DNA from: Methanospirillum hungatei JF-1
GTDB taxonomy: Archaea; Halobacteriota; Methanomicrobia; Methanomicrobiales; Methanospirillaceae
NCBI RefSeq assembly: GCF_000013445.1
Contig: NC_007796.1
Coordinates: 3,322,936-3,386,935 of the forward strand
Direction: 5' to 3'
Length of the DNA stretch: 64,000 nucleotides
The notes beneath the pieces were generated by a model. The model made no database searches, had not been told where the DNA came from, and was given only the letters and a program-made list of their open reading frames with translations. Both the position numbers and the translations under genes were made by a program. Of this stretch, positions 1 to 9,473 are shown piece by piece. The stretch's first letter is position 1, and each line of letters starts with the position of its first letter.

Positions 1-989
1 TCATATCCCCTCCGGATGAGCTCGATATACACCTGGTTTTCAAATGACTTTCCAATATCCTGTGAAAATTTCAGGGATATGGCATTTCTCATCCCGGAAT
101 CTATTGCGTAGATCTTCTTTCCTTGGGTAAACTGCCGTTTTAACGAGTAATCGTATTTCACACATTCAAACAGGAGATATGCATCTTCAAAAAATCGAAT
201 GTAATTTCTGACTGATGTATCACTTTTCAGTCCTGACACCTGAACAAGTGAGGTATACGCATATTCACGGGTGAAATTTGTCATCAGGTAATGAGCAAGA
301 AGTTTCACCGCACTGACATCGCGGATTCCATACCGTGCCACAATATCCCGATAGAGAATATCCTCATATGTCCGGATTACAAATTCTGGTTCCTGGTAGT
401 GGATAAACTCAGGAAATCCCCCGTCACTCAGAAATGTTTCAAATTCTTTCAGAACCAGGGCGAGGTTTTGCGTTGTTTTATCACTCGGATCAATTTTTTT
501 CCCTTGGAGGATCTCCCTGAATGAAAAGGGAAATAATTCAATCTTCACATACCGGCCGGTCAGGTGAGTGCCCAATTCTGAACTGAGGAGATATGCATTT
601 GAACCAGTGATGAAAATTTTATAACCCTCATCATGAAGTCTCCTGACAAAACGTTCCCATCCCGCAATATTCTGGATTTCATCAAAGAAAAAAGCATCAG
701 CATTTGGATTTAACTTCAAGAGCAACGTAAGGAGCGTCTGAAAGTCATCATGCGTGAATCTGATAAACCGATCATCATCAAAATTCACATAACTGACGTG
801 ATTATAAAAATCTTTGAATTGTAAGAGCAGGGTTGATTTTCCACACCGGCGGATACCGGAGATGATTACTATCCCCTGGTGGGCAGAATATTTTTGAAAA
901 TCGATGTCTCTCTGAATTCCAGGGTCTTTATTGAAAAACCTGTATTGTTGATCCTGGATAGCCTGATCAAGAGAGAAGAGATCTATCAT
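1..989 (-). CDS. AAA-type ATPase with DUF4143-like C-terminus (partial, runs off left edge)
   Basis: The minus-strand frame is open from the ATG at 989 to the window edge, about 329 residues. A Walker A motif (GIRRCGKST) lies near residue 44, a Walker B-like FFFDEIQ near residue 95, and a sensor-like ITGSNAYLLS follows. This order is typical of the large archaeal and bacterial AAA_14 plus DUF4143 ATPase family, whose cellular role is poorly defined and whose members are common in mobile regions. The C-terminal part reads as the DUF4143 region and is cut by the edge. The gene lies 58 bp downstream of the DNA methyltransferase on the same strand. Family assignment is fairly sure; function is unknown. 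Confidence 0.8.
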   Translation of the reverse strand, partial: MIDLFSLDQAIQDQQYRFFNKDPGIQRDIDFQKYSAHQGIVIISGIRRCGKSTLLLQFKDFYNHVSYVNFDDDRFIRFTHDDFQTLLTLLLKLNPNADAFFFDEIQNIAGWERFVRRLHDEGYKIFITGSNAYLLSSELGTHLTGRYVKIELFPFSFREILQGKKIDPSDKTTQNLALVLKEFETFLSDGGFPEFIHYQEPEFVIRTYEDILYRDIVARYGIRDVSAVKLLAHYLMTNFTREYAYTSLVQVSGLKSDTSVRNYIRFFEDAYLLFECVKYDYSLKRQFTQGKKIYAIDSGMRNAISLKFSQDIGKSFENQVYIELIRRGY

Positions 990-1004
990 CCCATTACTAA
1001 TGGG
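990..1004. repeat. Perfect 7+1+7 palindrome abutting the ATPase start codon
   Basis: The bases cccatta-c-taatggg form a perfect inverted repeat directly next to the ATG (complement of 987-989) of the ATPase gene. It could be an operator or a small hairpin masking the start. Its role is inference only. Confidence 0.5.
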
Positions 1005-1047
1005 AATTTAATGCTAATTATTCTTTTTACTAAACCGAACGCATACC

Positions 1048-2313
1048 TCATTCAGGGTTCTTAAAAAATAAAACAATCCGGTTGGTATTCGTCCCTACGG
1101 ACATGTTATTCACGCCCCAGATATTCGCAGTCTTGGTAAAATCCTGCTGATTGATGATAACGGCAGTACAGGTAAACCCTGCTGTGATCCCAAGGGGGAT
1201 GACATGTTCATCAAGTCTGACAGAACCATTCCTGACTTCACCCACCTCAAATGCCACATATCCGCCAGGTCTGGTAATCCTGAATAACTCCCTGAATACT
1301 TCCCCCATAACCGCTTCCCAGTCGGCAAGTTTTCTGGTGATGGTGATCTGTTTTCCTATCTCCTCTGCATCAAGACCATTAAACCAGCACCGCAGCCAGT
1401 TGTCGGTGGCATATTGCACGATATCAAGGAAGGGAGGAGAGGTTACAGTCAGAGATACCGTATTATCCGGGATTTCAGGAGTACGTCGTGCATCACCAGT
1501 GATGAAGAGTGAGGAATCTGCCGCACGGATGAGGTTCTCCCGTTGTTTTTGATCAATCCCCTGGAGTAATGACCGTGACTTTTTCAGAATTATCTCTCTG
1601 ACATCCCGATAGGGAGGTATCTGGTTCCGGTCACGGTTGATGGTAATCTGACGTTCCGGTGATACCGCCTGATTGGGTGGAAGAGTGTAGACTGAGAAAA
1701 AACCTGGTGAATGACCGGAAAGCCGGTTTGTTGCTACCATCCTGATCCATGCATCGGTTCGATCCAGCTCCCCTCTTTTCTCCCGGTCAAGCAGGTAGCC
1801 ACGGATACTGCACAAGGTGCGAAGGGTATCAGGATGATAGAACATCGAGAGATCGATCTCGCTGGTTTCTTCCGGATTGTCAGGGATTGCATACAGGCGT
1901 GCTTTGATCTCTTCATACACCGGCAGAAAAAGCCGGGGTTCAGTCAGGATGCGGGAGAGCGGATTGATATCATTAGAGATGATCTGACGGCCAAGCAGTG
2001 CTGCCTCCAGTGGTGTTGTGCCCCTGCCGGTAAAGGGATCATAGACTCTCTCTCCCGGTTCAGTCAGGAGACTTATGAAAAACCGGGGGAGCTGAGGTTT
2101 GAAGCAGGCACGGTATGAGATCTCATGAAGTTTTGATGCCTGCCGCTGCCGTGCCGTCCAGAACTCATTGGTATACCTGCAGTACTCATCGTCGTTGATA
2201 CACAGGGTATCACACCGGGTTGTCTGATCCAGCTGGAGAGTGGTCTGACCATCCTGATCAGGCAGGGAGAACATCCGCAGATACTCATGGACAAAGAAAG
2301 GATCCCGCTTCAT
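1048..2313 (-). CDS. DNA methyltransferase (N4-cytosine/N6-adenine type)
   Basis: About 421 residues. A SAM-binding motif DPFTGRGTT (residues 92-100) precedes the catalytic motif TSPPF (about residue 290), followed by an aromatic-rich segment (NWLRCWFNGL). The FxGxG-like and SPPY-like motifs identify an amino-methyltransferase of exocyclic DNA amines. The N-terminal EFW...H...A.FKP block is common in N4-cytosine enzymes. No restriction endonuclease gene is adjacent, so it may be an orphan. A GTG at 2316 would add one residue; the ATG at 2313 is preferred because it shares one base with the tfrB stop (TGATG), suggesting translational coupling. Target sequence and base specificity cannot be read from the sequence. 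Confidence 0.85.
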   Translation of the reverse strand: MKRDPFFVHEYLRMFSLPDQDGQTTLQLDQTTRCDTLCINDDEYCRYTNEFWTARQRQASKLHEISYRACFKPQLPRFFISLLTEPGERVYDPFTGRGTTPLEAALLGRQIISNDINPLSRILTEPRLFLPVYEEIKARLYAIPDNPEETSEIDLSMFYHPDTLRTLCSIRGYLLDREKRGELDRTDAWIRMVATNRLSGHSPGFFSVYTLPPNQAVSPERQITINRDRNQIPPYRDVREIILKKSRSLLQGIDQKQRENLIRAADSSLFITGDARRTPEIPDNTVSLTVTSPPFLDIVQYATDNWLRCWFNGLDAEEIGKQITITRKLADWEAVMGEVFRELFRITRPGGYVAFEVGEVRNGSVRLDEHVIPLGITAGFTCTAVIINQQDFTKTANIWGVNNMSVGTNTNRIVLFFKNPE

Positions 2314-3758
2314 CACAGCGTGGTGGGTTTTTTACCCAGTGCTTCCACCAGAACCGTCATGAGATTTTTCACCGGCCGGTCACTATGCTCCTGGATGTGG
2401 TATTCACAGAACGGACAGATAGTCACGACGATATCAGCCCCGGTTTTATTGATAGCAGCGCGTCTGAGTTCTCCAAGTGCCGCTGCTTCATCAGGCAGTC
2501 CTGACCTGACACCGCCACCAGAACCACAACACTGTGCAGGCATCTCAACAAACCGCTCAACGGCCTTTTCCAGAATTTCACGGGGCTGATGTGTAATCTG
2601 CTGGCCATTCATCAGGTGACAGGGATCATGATAGGTTGCCGTCACCGGGACTTTTGTCAGAGGTGGAAGACCAGTTTCGGTTAAAATCTCTGTTACATCT
2701 TTGACTTCGAAAGGAGTCTCATAGTCGTGCTTGAGTGTCGCGCCACATCCTGCGCACATGGTCATGACCGTCTGAATTCCCCGATCCTGAAATGCCCGGA
2801 TATTCTTTTCTTTCAATTCATTCAGGAATGAGGTCTGTCCGGTTCTGATAAGCGGAGACCCACAACAGACCTGTTCTTTTGGAATGATCACCCTGATACC
2901 GGCATTTCGCATAACTTCAAGCATATCCATGGCACGTTCAGGAAGCCGTGCATTGAACATACAACCGGAGAAAAATCCCACTTCACGCTTCACTTCTCCG
3001 TATGGCTCAATGACCTCATCCACGAGATCAAGGAAGATCTGTTTTCCCGGCTCAACGCTCCTGCCTGTCGTTCTGACCAGTTCAGCAACTTCCAGGTGTC
3101 TGGGCAGAGTGAGTCCTTCACGGTTTGCAATCTCTCGGAGTTTTTCAATGGCTTTTCCCGGTGTCTCGATATCTTTCGGACAGACCCGCCAGCATCGGTT
3201 GCAGCTGGTACAGGTAAAGAGCCCCTGAGACAGGGCTTCGCGGATCCGGTTTCCTGGCTCACGGGGATCAAGGGCTATCCGCATCTGAGAGCGCATAGAG
3301 GTAGGCCCCAGAAAATCAGTGACTTTCATCGCCGGGCAGATCGAGACACAGGAGAGGCATTCGATGCAGTCACGAAGTGGTTTTATACGCTCTATCTCTT
3401 CCTGTTTTGGAAGAATGCCACACTCACAGGTATGGATTCGGGGAATGGAGGATATACCTGATACCAGATCCACCATCAGGTCTTTCATAACCGGAAGATC
3501 AAGCGGTTCGATGACCATACCATCCCGTGCCTCTTCAGTGCAGGCAAGGACCGGTTCTCCATTCACCCTGACCGCACAACTCCCACACTGACCTGCGCGA
3601 CAACTGGATCGGTATGCAAGGGTGGGATCCCGGCTGTGAATCGCATCCAGAACATTGAGAACCCGCGCGCCGTCTTCAACCTCCACGGTCCAGGGTTCAA
3701 GGCGGGGTTCTGCATCGGTGTCCGGGTTAAACCGCGCGACTTGTACTGAAACGTGCAT
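2313..3758 (-). CDS. tfrB: Thiol:fumarate reductase subunit B (iron-sulfur/CCG protein)
   Basis: 481 residues. An N-terminal 2Fe-2S ferredoxin domain has CRAGQCGSC near residue 53. Next come two 4Fe-4S motifs (CIECLSCVSICP near 131 and CTSCNRCWRVCP near 183). The C-terminal half carries two CCG domains (CCGSPL, CAGCG, CCGSGGG) like heterodisulfide reductase HdrB/HdrD. This fusion of a fumarate-reductase iron-sulfur subunit to CCG domains is specific to methanogen TfrB, which takes electrons from coenzymes M and B, forming CoM-S-S-CoB, while TfrA reduces fumarate to succinate. It is cytoplasmic and supplies succinate for 2-oxoglutarate synthesis by the reductive path. It starts at ATG 3758, overlapping the tfrA stop by one base. 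Confidence 0.93.
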   Translation of the reverse strand: MHVSVQVARFNPDTDAEPRLEPWTVEVEDGARVLNVLDAIHSRDPTLAYRSSCRAGQCGSCAVRVNGEPVLACTEEARDGMVIEPLDLPVMKDLMVDLVSGISSIPRIHTCECGILPKQEEIERIKPLRDCIECLSCVSICPAMKVTDFLGPTSMRSQMRIALDPREPGNRIREALSQGLFTCTSCNRCWRVCPKDIETPGKAIEKLREIANREGLTLPRHLEVAELVRTTGRSVEPGKQIFLDLVDEVIEPYGEVKREVGFFSGCMFNARLPERAMDMLEVMRNAGIRVIIPKEQVCCGSPLIRTGQTSFLNELKEKNIRAFQDRGIQTVMTMCAGCGATLKHDYETPFEVKDVTEILTETGLPPLTKVPVTATYHDPCHLMNGQQITHQPREILEKAVERFVEMPAQCCGSGGGVRSGLPDEAAALGELRRAAINKTGADIVVTICPFCEYHIQEHSDRPVKNLMTVLVEALGKKPTTL

Positions 3759-5380
3759 CAGGATCTCCTCCGCTCTATTGTCGCCCCGGTCCTGGTCAGG
3801 ATCGTATGCCCGAACGGGGACGTCTGATTATCCCAGTCCTGTGTGACATCAGTCCTGACATGTGCTCCCCGTGACTCCTCCCGAAGAAGTGCCGCGGTCA
3901 CGATAAGCCGCGCAGTATCAATCATGTTCCGGGTCGTACAACAATCTATGAATCCCGATGGATCAACTGCTTTGAGCCTTTTTCTTGACAGTACATCGAG
4001 TGCGGCCCTTGTTTCCTCAAGTGCAGCCTTGTTTCTGAAAATTCCTGCTCCCTTCCACATGATCCGCTGCACTTCACCCTTCATCTGGTCAGGCAGGATA
4101 TCGCCGTTGAGATATCCCTCGAGCATCAGGACTGCAGAGGAAATCTGATCATCCGGGACCTCTCCTTCCCGACGGGCATTTCTCCCTGCTGACGCCCCTG
4201 CCCGCGCCCCAAAGACCTGTGTTTCTGCAAGGGCATTTCCACCCAGACGATTCGCACCATGCACCCCTCCGGCAACCTCACCACAGGCATACAAACCAGG
4301 AAGCGTGGTCTGACAGGAGGGATCAATACGAAGACCACCCATGATATGATGCGCAGTAGGAGCGACCTCCATTGGTTCGGTCCGGATGTCAACCCCGTAC
4401 TTCAGGAACTGTTCCAGCATAACCGGGAGTCGTTCCTCAATGGTCCGGGCGGGGAGATGGGTGACGTCAAGCCACACACCACCATGAGGAGTCCCTCTCC
4501 CCTGCATGATCTCGGTTGCACAAGCGCGTGCTACGACATCCCGTGTTGAGAGTTCCATCCGATCCGGATCATACCGGGACATGAACCGCTCACCAAGGGA
4601 ATTCTTGAGAACTCCCCCTTCTCCCCGTACTGCTTCAGTGACCAGCCTCCCCCGTGCATCCCAGGGATATACCGCACCGGTCGGATGGAACTGCACCTGC
4701 TCCATATCGATCAATTCTGCCCCGGCGCGCCACCCCATCGCATATCCGTCACCAGTCCCACTCGTGGAGTTTGTGGAGATATCATAGACCCGTGTCCCAC
4801 CGCCGGTTGCAAGGACCGTGGCATCAGCAAGGAACGTATAGAGCCTGCCTTTCCGGTCAAGACCCAGGGCGCCGATCACCCGTCCTTCAGAGATGAGCAG
4901 ATCAAAGGCGGCAACCTCATGACATACACGGACCGGTGTGTGTGCCAACCGTTCCATCAAAGTTATCATCATCTCATGTCCGGTCCGGTCTCCGGCATAA
5001 CAGGTCCGTGGAAAACACTGGCCTCCGAAAGGTCGCTGACAGATCGTGCATGAGTCGGTGACATCAAACACCGCGCCCCAGGAGATGAGATCCTGCATCC
5101 GGTCAGGGGCCTCTTTAGTCAGGACATGCACCAGATCCTGATCATTGAGATATGCCCCACCCTTCATGGTGTCAGCAAAGTGATCGGCGATAGAATCTGC
5201 CTCATTCATCACCGCATTATACCCGCCTTCAGCCATGATTGTGCATCCGCCTTTCCCGGCAATGGTCCGGGAAATGAGTACACAGGTTCCGTGCGCAGAG
5301 GCCTCGATGGCAGCACGGACTCCTGCACCTCCGCTCCCGATTACCAGAACATGGGATCGGATGATCTCCTGAATCTGCAT
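3758..5380 (-). CDS. tfrA: Thiol:fumarate reductase subunit A (FAD flavoprotein)
   Basis: 540 residues from the ATG at 5380. It opens with the dinucleotide-binding motif VLVIGSGGAGVRAA and carries the fumarate reductase/succinate dehydrogenase signatures FHPTG and HGANRLGGNALAE plus a C-terminal flavoprotein domain. It catalyses fumarate reduction with electrons from TfrB. A longer frame from a GTG at 5443 adds 21 unlikely residues, so the ATG next to the Rossmann strand was chosen. A tatata run sits immediately upstream of that ATG. It is the first gene of tfrA-tfrB-methyltransferase, with one-base overlaps, and is divergent from aspartate kinase. Confidence 0.93.
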   Translation of the reverse strand: MQIQEIIRSHVLVIGSGGAGVRAAIEASAHGTCVLISRTIAGKGGCTIMAEGGYNAVMNEADSIADHFADTMKGGAYLNDQDLVHVLTKEAPDRMQDLISWGAVFDVTDSCTICQRPFGGQCFPRTCYAGDRTGHEMMITLMERLAHTPVRVCHEVAAFDLLISEGRVIGALGLDRKGRLYTFLADATVLATGGGTRVYDISTNSTSGTGDGYAMGWRAGAELIDMEQVQFHPTGAVYPWDARGRLVTEAVRGEGGVLKNSLGERFMSRYDPDRMELSTRDVVARACATEIMQGRGTPHGGVWLDVTHLPARTIEERLPVMLEQFLKYGVDIRTEPMEVAPTAHHIMGGLRIDPSCQTTLPGLYACGEVAGGVHGANRLGGNALAETQVFGARAGASAGRNARREGEVPDDQISSAVLMLEGYLNGDILPDQMKGEVQRIMWKGAGIFRNKAALEETRAALDVLSRKRLKAVDPSGFIDCCTTRNMIDTARLIVTAALLREESRGAHVRTDVTQDWDNQTSPFGHTILTRTGATIERRRS

Positions 5381-5500
5381 TATATACACGTCACAGTCAG
5401 AACGACTTTGATGTTTTGGTAGGACAGTCTCTCCTCCAGCCACGCCTGTAGCATCCCTTTTGAGAAAAAAAGATCCATAGTAACGGAGAGTTGCACCTGC

Positions 5501-6898
5501 ATGAAGCTCATCATGAAGTTTGGGGGCACTTCTGTCCAGAACGCGGAGTCAGTCAGAAGGGCTGTAGATATTGTATATGATCGCTATTCCAGACATGATC
5601 GTCTGGCAATTGTAATCTCTGCACGGCGGGGGGTTACTGATCGGCTGATCACCTGCGCAGAAGCAATGGTCACTTCCCGGGATGCGGCTGAAGTAACAGA
5701 TCTCGTCGAATATCTGACTGAAGGGCACCTCTCAACCCTGAAAGAGGTAGCCCCGGACTTCTCCCCTGAAGTCAGCGGGATCATAACGAGGCGCATTGAG
5801 AACCTTCGTGATTTTCTCTATGCGGTCTACCATCTCAGGGAATTGACGGTCAGATCCCGTGATTATATCATCTCTTTTGGTGAGCGACTGAACGCACCGA
5901 TTATCAGTGCCGCACTCCGCCAGCGGGGGATCCCGTCCATGGTTCTTGACGGATGCGAGGCAGGTATCCTTACGACAGAAAACCATGGTGATGCCATAGC
6001 TCTCCCGGCAGGTGAGGCGCGTATCAAAAGCCGGCTGGAACCGGTCATAGACCATTCTGTTCCGGTGATCACCGGGTTCATGGGCTGTACAGAGAAAGGA
6101 GTCGTTACCACGCTGGGCAGATCCGGGTCAGACTATTCGGCAACCATCATCGGCGCTGCTCTTGATGCTGATGAGATATGGATCTGGACCGACGTTGACG
6201 GGATCATGACCACCGATCCCCGCCTGGTCCCTGAGGCACGGGTCATCCCCCGGATTTCCTACATCGAGGTCATGGAACTCTCGTACTTTGGTGCCAAGGT
6301 CATGCACTCCCGATCCATTGAGCCGGCCATGCAGAAGGGGATCCCGGTGTGGGTGAAGAACACTTTCAATCCCAGTTATCCAGGAACCGTCATTGAGGGC
6401 GGTGAGCAGAAAGACTCCAGGGTAGTGAAGGCCATCACCTACATAGACAAGGTCGCTGCCATTACCATCGCCGGAGCACAGATGGTTGGAAGACCAGGAG
6501 TTGCACGGCATATCTTCACGCTTCTTGCTGAACATCAGATCAATGTCATGATGATTTCACAGGGATCATCTGAAGCAAATATCACCCTGATAATCGAAGC
6601 AAACCAGGTCCGAACCGCGATGGAGGCTTTATTACCCCTCAAGGAGCGGTGTGTGTTCAGGGATATCACAGCAAACGAGGATGTTTGTGCAGTGGCAGTC
6701 GTGGGATCAGGCATGGCCGGGATGGCAGGTACGGCAGGAAGGACTTTCTCAGCCCTTGGGAAGGCAGGGATTAATGTGATGATGATCTCACAGGGGTCAT
6801 CTGAAGTGAACATTTCATTTGTCGTCCGCCAGCAGGACGGACCACGTGCAGTCAAGGTCCTTCATGACGAATTTAATCTCATGAATGAGGAGGCATGA
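5501..6898 (+). CDS. lysC: Aspartate kinase
   Basis: 465 residues. The N-terminal amino-acid kinase domain starts MKFGGTSV, the classic aspartokinase signature, with the GRSGSDYSA nucleotide-site motif near residue 207. Two ACT domains follow (about 315-390 and 395-460), each with an INVMMISQGSSE-type effector-binding motif. It phosphorylates aspartate in the first step of the Asp-family amino acids (Lys, Thr, Met). The paired ACT domains predict feedback control, probably by threonine or lysine. A second in-frame ATG lies 12 bases inside (5513). The stop overlaps the purM start (ATGA), so the two are probably translated together. Confidence 0.95.
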   Translation: MKLIMKFGGTSVQNAESVRRAVDIVYDRYSRHDRLAIVISARRGVTDRLITCAEAMVTSRDAAEVTDLVEYLTEGHLSTLKEVAPDFSPEVSGIITRRIENLRDFLYAVYHLRELTVRSRDYIISFGERLNAPIISAALRQRGIPSMVLDGCEAGILTTENHGDAIALPAGEARIKSRLEPVIDHSVPVITGFMGCTEKGVVTTLGRSGSDYSATIIGAALDADEIWIWTDVDGIMTTDPRLVPEARVIPRISYIEVMELSYFGAKVMHSRSIEPAMQKGIPVWVKNTFNPSYPGTVIEGGEQKDSRVVKAITYIDKVAAITIAGAQMVGRPGVARHIFTLLAEHQINVMMISQGSSEANITLIIEANQVRTAMEALLPLKERCVFRDITANEDVCAVAVVGSGMAGMAGTAGRTFSALGKAGINVMMISQGSSEVNISFVVRQQDGPRAVKVLHDEFNLMNEEA

Positions 6899-7893
6899 AG
6901 ATGGAGCAGGATGCGTACCGGGAAGCGGGTGTGGATATTGATCTTGAAGCAGCAGCCGTGAAAAGCCTCATCTCCGAACTGACCTACCGGAGAACAGACC
7001 AGTTCGGTATGGCATCGGAGATTGGACATTTTGCCGGATTCATCTCATTTGGCAAGTATGTCCTGGCAATGGCGGTAGACGGTGTAGGGACAAAGATGCT
7101 GGTTGCCGATGCCTTACAGGACTGGTCCACCGTTGGTATCGACTGCATCGCGATGAATGTCAATGACCTGTACGTCATGAACCTTGAACCGGTGGCCTTT
7201 GTTGATTATATCGCAACCTCAGAACTCTCACAGGAACAGATGCGTCAGATTGGAAAGGGCCTCAATGAAGGAGCCAGGCAAGCTAACCTCTCCATCCTCG
7301 GTGGTGAGACGGCAACACTCAAGGGTCTTGTGACCGGGCTTGACCTTGCCGGGGCATGTCTGGGCATTCAGGAGAAAGAGAAAGTCATCTCCGGATCTGC
7401 CATAACTCCAGGTGACTGCATGGTGGGAATCCCTTCATCAGGAATTCACAGCAATGGCCTGACTCTTGCCCGCCGGATGGTCGAGCAGCACGGATCCTAT
7501 TCTGATCGCCTGCCATCCGGGGCTACACTGGGTGATGAGCTCCTGCGACCAACCCGGATCTATGCAGATGCCATCCAAGTCTGCGCGGAGACAGCGGTTC
7601 ATGGGATGTGTCATATCACCGGTGGAGGGCTCTTAAACCTGAACCGGCTTGGGGAATTTGGTTACGTGTTTGATGCGCCACTTCCACCCCAGGAGATATT
7701 TGAGTGGATTGCAAAGGCTGGTCAGATATCAGAACCTGAAATGTACCGGACCTTCAATATGGGGATGGGGTACGTGTTCATCCTTCCAAAAGAGGGAGTA
7801 AAAACCGTTCAGAAATATTTCCCTGATGCGCAGATAGTAGGGCATATTACCGGCACACCGGGCATTCGTCTGAATGGAAAGAAGTTATTCTGA
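6895..7893 (+). CDS. purM: Phosphoribosylformylglycinamidine cyclo-ligase (AIR synthetase)
   Basis: 332 residues, the usual PurM length. Motifs include the substrate/ATP loop DGVGTKM near residue 62, GGETATLKG near residue 138 and GIHSNGLTLARR near residue 183, with HITGGGL in the C-terminal half. It converts FGAM plus ATP to AIR in purine synthesis. The start ATG overlaps the aspartate kinase stop by four bases and has a gaggag ribosome-binding site upstream. The 3' end overlaps the convergent ZPR1 gene by 9 bp. The purine gene purF lies about 2 kb downstream on the same strand. Confidence 0.95.
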   Translation: MKMEQDAYREAGVDIDLEAAAVKSLISELTYRRTDQFGMASEIGHFAGFISFGKYVLAMAVDGVGTKMLVADALQDWSTVGIDCIAMNVNDLYVMNLEPVAFVDYIATSELSQEQMRQIGKGLNEGARQANLSILGGETATLKGLVTGLDLAGACLGIQEKEKVISGSAITPGDCMVGIPSSGIHSNGLTLARRMVEQHGSYSDRLPSGATLGDELLRPTRIYADAIQVCAETAVHGMCHITGGGLLNLNRLGEFGYVFDAPLPPQEIFEWIAKAGQISEPEMYRTFNMGMGYVFILPKEGVKTVQKYFPDAQIVGHITGTPGIRLNGKKLF

Positions 7894-8409
7894 TTCAGGA
7901 CAATATATCTCTTTTTTTGCATTGTCCGAATAGATGAGTGAATTTCCGTGAGGATCTTCAATAATAAGCGTGATGCTCTCTTTTCCATCCCGGATGTTTA
8001 TAATTCTCTCCTTCAGGGCACGTGCTCTTCTCCGTTGTTCATCTTCGCCATCGATCAGAATCCCATCAAGAACCTTGTCAACTCTGAGCAGAACCCCTTC
8101 CACATTTGACACGAACCCTTCACAGGCCGGGCCGGGATTGATCTCCACCCCAAGTTCAGGGATGGTAATCTTTGCAGCACTACTCCTGACAACCCTGACC
8201 GAGAGGTCATCCTCACAGCACGCACAATAGATGTACCGGACCGGCTCATTCGTGCTGATATTCTGCACGTCTGAAAACCGATACCCGCACTCAGGACATG
8301 AGCAGGTAATAATCAGTATATCGGAAAAATAGGGAATATTCTCCGTTTTATATGTCCAGTCAACCTCTTCCCCGCAGGCCGGACAGATCCCTCTGACATC
8401 CTGTTCCAA
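7885..8409 (-). CDS. ZPR1-type zinc-finger protein
   Basis: 174 residues. The N-terminal zinc finger has CPACGEE and, about 24 residues later, CPECGYR, separated by an IPYFSDILIITCSC-type strand. This spacing and the following beta-rich domain match the ZPR1 family, known in eukaryotes as an EF-1A chaperone and present as a single-domain version in archaea. It probably assists EF-1A folding (inference from family). The start is a TTG at 8409, two bases after the SepF stop; no better ATG lies between that stop and the first cysteine pair. The second of two genes reading away from SepF. Confidence 0.83.
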   Translation of the reverse strand: MEQDVRGICPACGEEVDWTYKTENIPYFSDILIITCSCPECGYRFSDVQNISTNEPVRYIYCACCEDDLSVRVVRSSAAKITIPELGVEINPGPACEGFVSNVEGVLLRVDKVLDGILIDGEDEQRRRARALKERIINIRDGKESITLIIEDPHGNSLIYSDNAKKEIYCPESE

Positions 8410-8411
8410 GT

Positions 8412-8774
8412 TCAGGCACCGCCACCGATGCGGTCACGGGAGATCTTGACGTTTTTTGGGGTGATGATCACGTATTGCTGATCACCAAGGCCGACAATAT
8501 CTCCGTCAACATCACGGGCCACCTGGTAGAAGTCTTTCATGACCCGTTCATAATTGATCTTGTCCATTTTCAGGCGGGTAATGTCAACAATAACAATATT
8601 CCCGTCATATACCTGATCTTTGACGATCTGACTTTCCCGCAGACCAGTAACCGTGGCGACCTTGACAAGAAGGGCTGGGTTTTCACTTAGTTCGTACTCT
8701 TTCAGAGTGAGATCTTTATATTCGTCCGGGGAAGAGGTATCCTTGCTTCCGAAGAGAAGGTCGCGAAGTCCCAT
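8412..8774 (-). CDS. sepF: Archaeal SepF-like cell division protein
   Basis: 120 residues starting MGLRDLLFGSK, a short amphipathic N-terminal segment followed by a charged linker and a compact domain with the SepF-type pattern near residues 40-115. In archaea SepF anchors FtsZ to the membrane and recruits the division ring, with the N-terminal helix acting as membrane anchor. The gene lies between the PUA-domain gene (70 bp upstream) and the ZPR1 gene (2 bp downstream), all on the minus strand. Length and N-terminus fit the family well. Confidence 0.85.
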   Translation of the reverse strand: MGLRDLLFGSKDTSSPDEYKDLTLKEYELSENPALLVKVATVTGLRESQIVKDQVYDGNIVIVDITRLKMDKINYERVMKDFYQVARDVDGDIVGLGDQQYVIITPKNVKISRDRIGGGA

Positions 8775-8844
8775 ATAAGAACCTTTTCTGTCAGTTGTAA
8801 TAAAGATACTGGTTTTTCAGGCCTGACAGGCGTCCTTTCCCTTT

Positions 8845-9342
8845 TCAGAACTCAAGATTCCAGATATCATCACCGACGTGATGCCAGGTCCGGGCAACCT
8901 TTCCTTTCTCCTGCGCGAGGATGTCGGCGGCATCATACAATGCTATCCCAAGGGCCAGTGGTTTTCCATGACGCTCATCTACTATCTGAACGGGTTTCCC
9001 GGCAGTAACATCAGGCGTTACATCAACTACACCAGGTCGCATGATGTCAGCACCATTCACCACATAGGACACCGCCCCCATGTCAACCACGATACGTTTC
9101 TGGGGGAAGGGACGGCTTACCGCACCCCGCAGACTGGGAAATAAAATCCCATCCTTTTCAAGAAGGACAGGCTCCTTATCGATAAGATAGAGATGGACAT
9201 CCTGGTTCGTCTCGATTATCTCGATATTTTTCCCCTCGAACTGATCTGCTCCATCCCCGATCTCTTCTCTGAGCCGTTCCAGTATGCCGCTCACCTGGGA
9301 TTTTCGTATTGAATGTCTTCTTTTTGAGGTCAGTTTACCCAT
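8845..9342 (-). CDS. PUA-domain RNA-binding protein (MCT-1/Tma20-like archaeal family)
   Basis: 165 residues from ATG 9342. The N-terminal part (KLTSKRRHSIRKS, residues 3-15, then a helix) resembles the pre-PUA region of MCT-1-like proteins. The C-terminal half carries the PUA core, with VVDMGAVSYVVNGADIMRPGV around residues 92-112 and KPLALGIAL near residue 137. Such proteins are thought to act in translation or rRNA modification. The frame extends upstream to a GTG at 9387, but the internal ATG gives the usual N-terminus. It is divergent from the LSm gene across about 130 bp. Confidence 0.82.
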   Translation of the reverse strand: MGKLTSKRRHSIRKSQVSGILERLREEIGDGADQFEGKNIEIIETNQDVHLYLIDKEPVLLEKDGILFPSLRGAVSRPFPQKRIVVDMGAVSYVVNGADIMRPGVVDVTPDVTAGKPVQIVDERHGKPLALGIALYDAADILAQEKGKVARTWHHVGDDIWNLEF

Positions 9343-9473
9343 ATGCTCTATAGTACGGCTACCTGAACTCCCATAAACAATACGCACCCGGCTGACTGAT
9401 GGGATGACAGGTATGTTTATGAATCATCCCGGCGCAATTTATTCACTCATTTCGAGTAGTGCAGGGTATTGAT

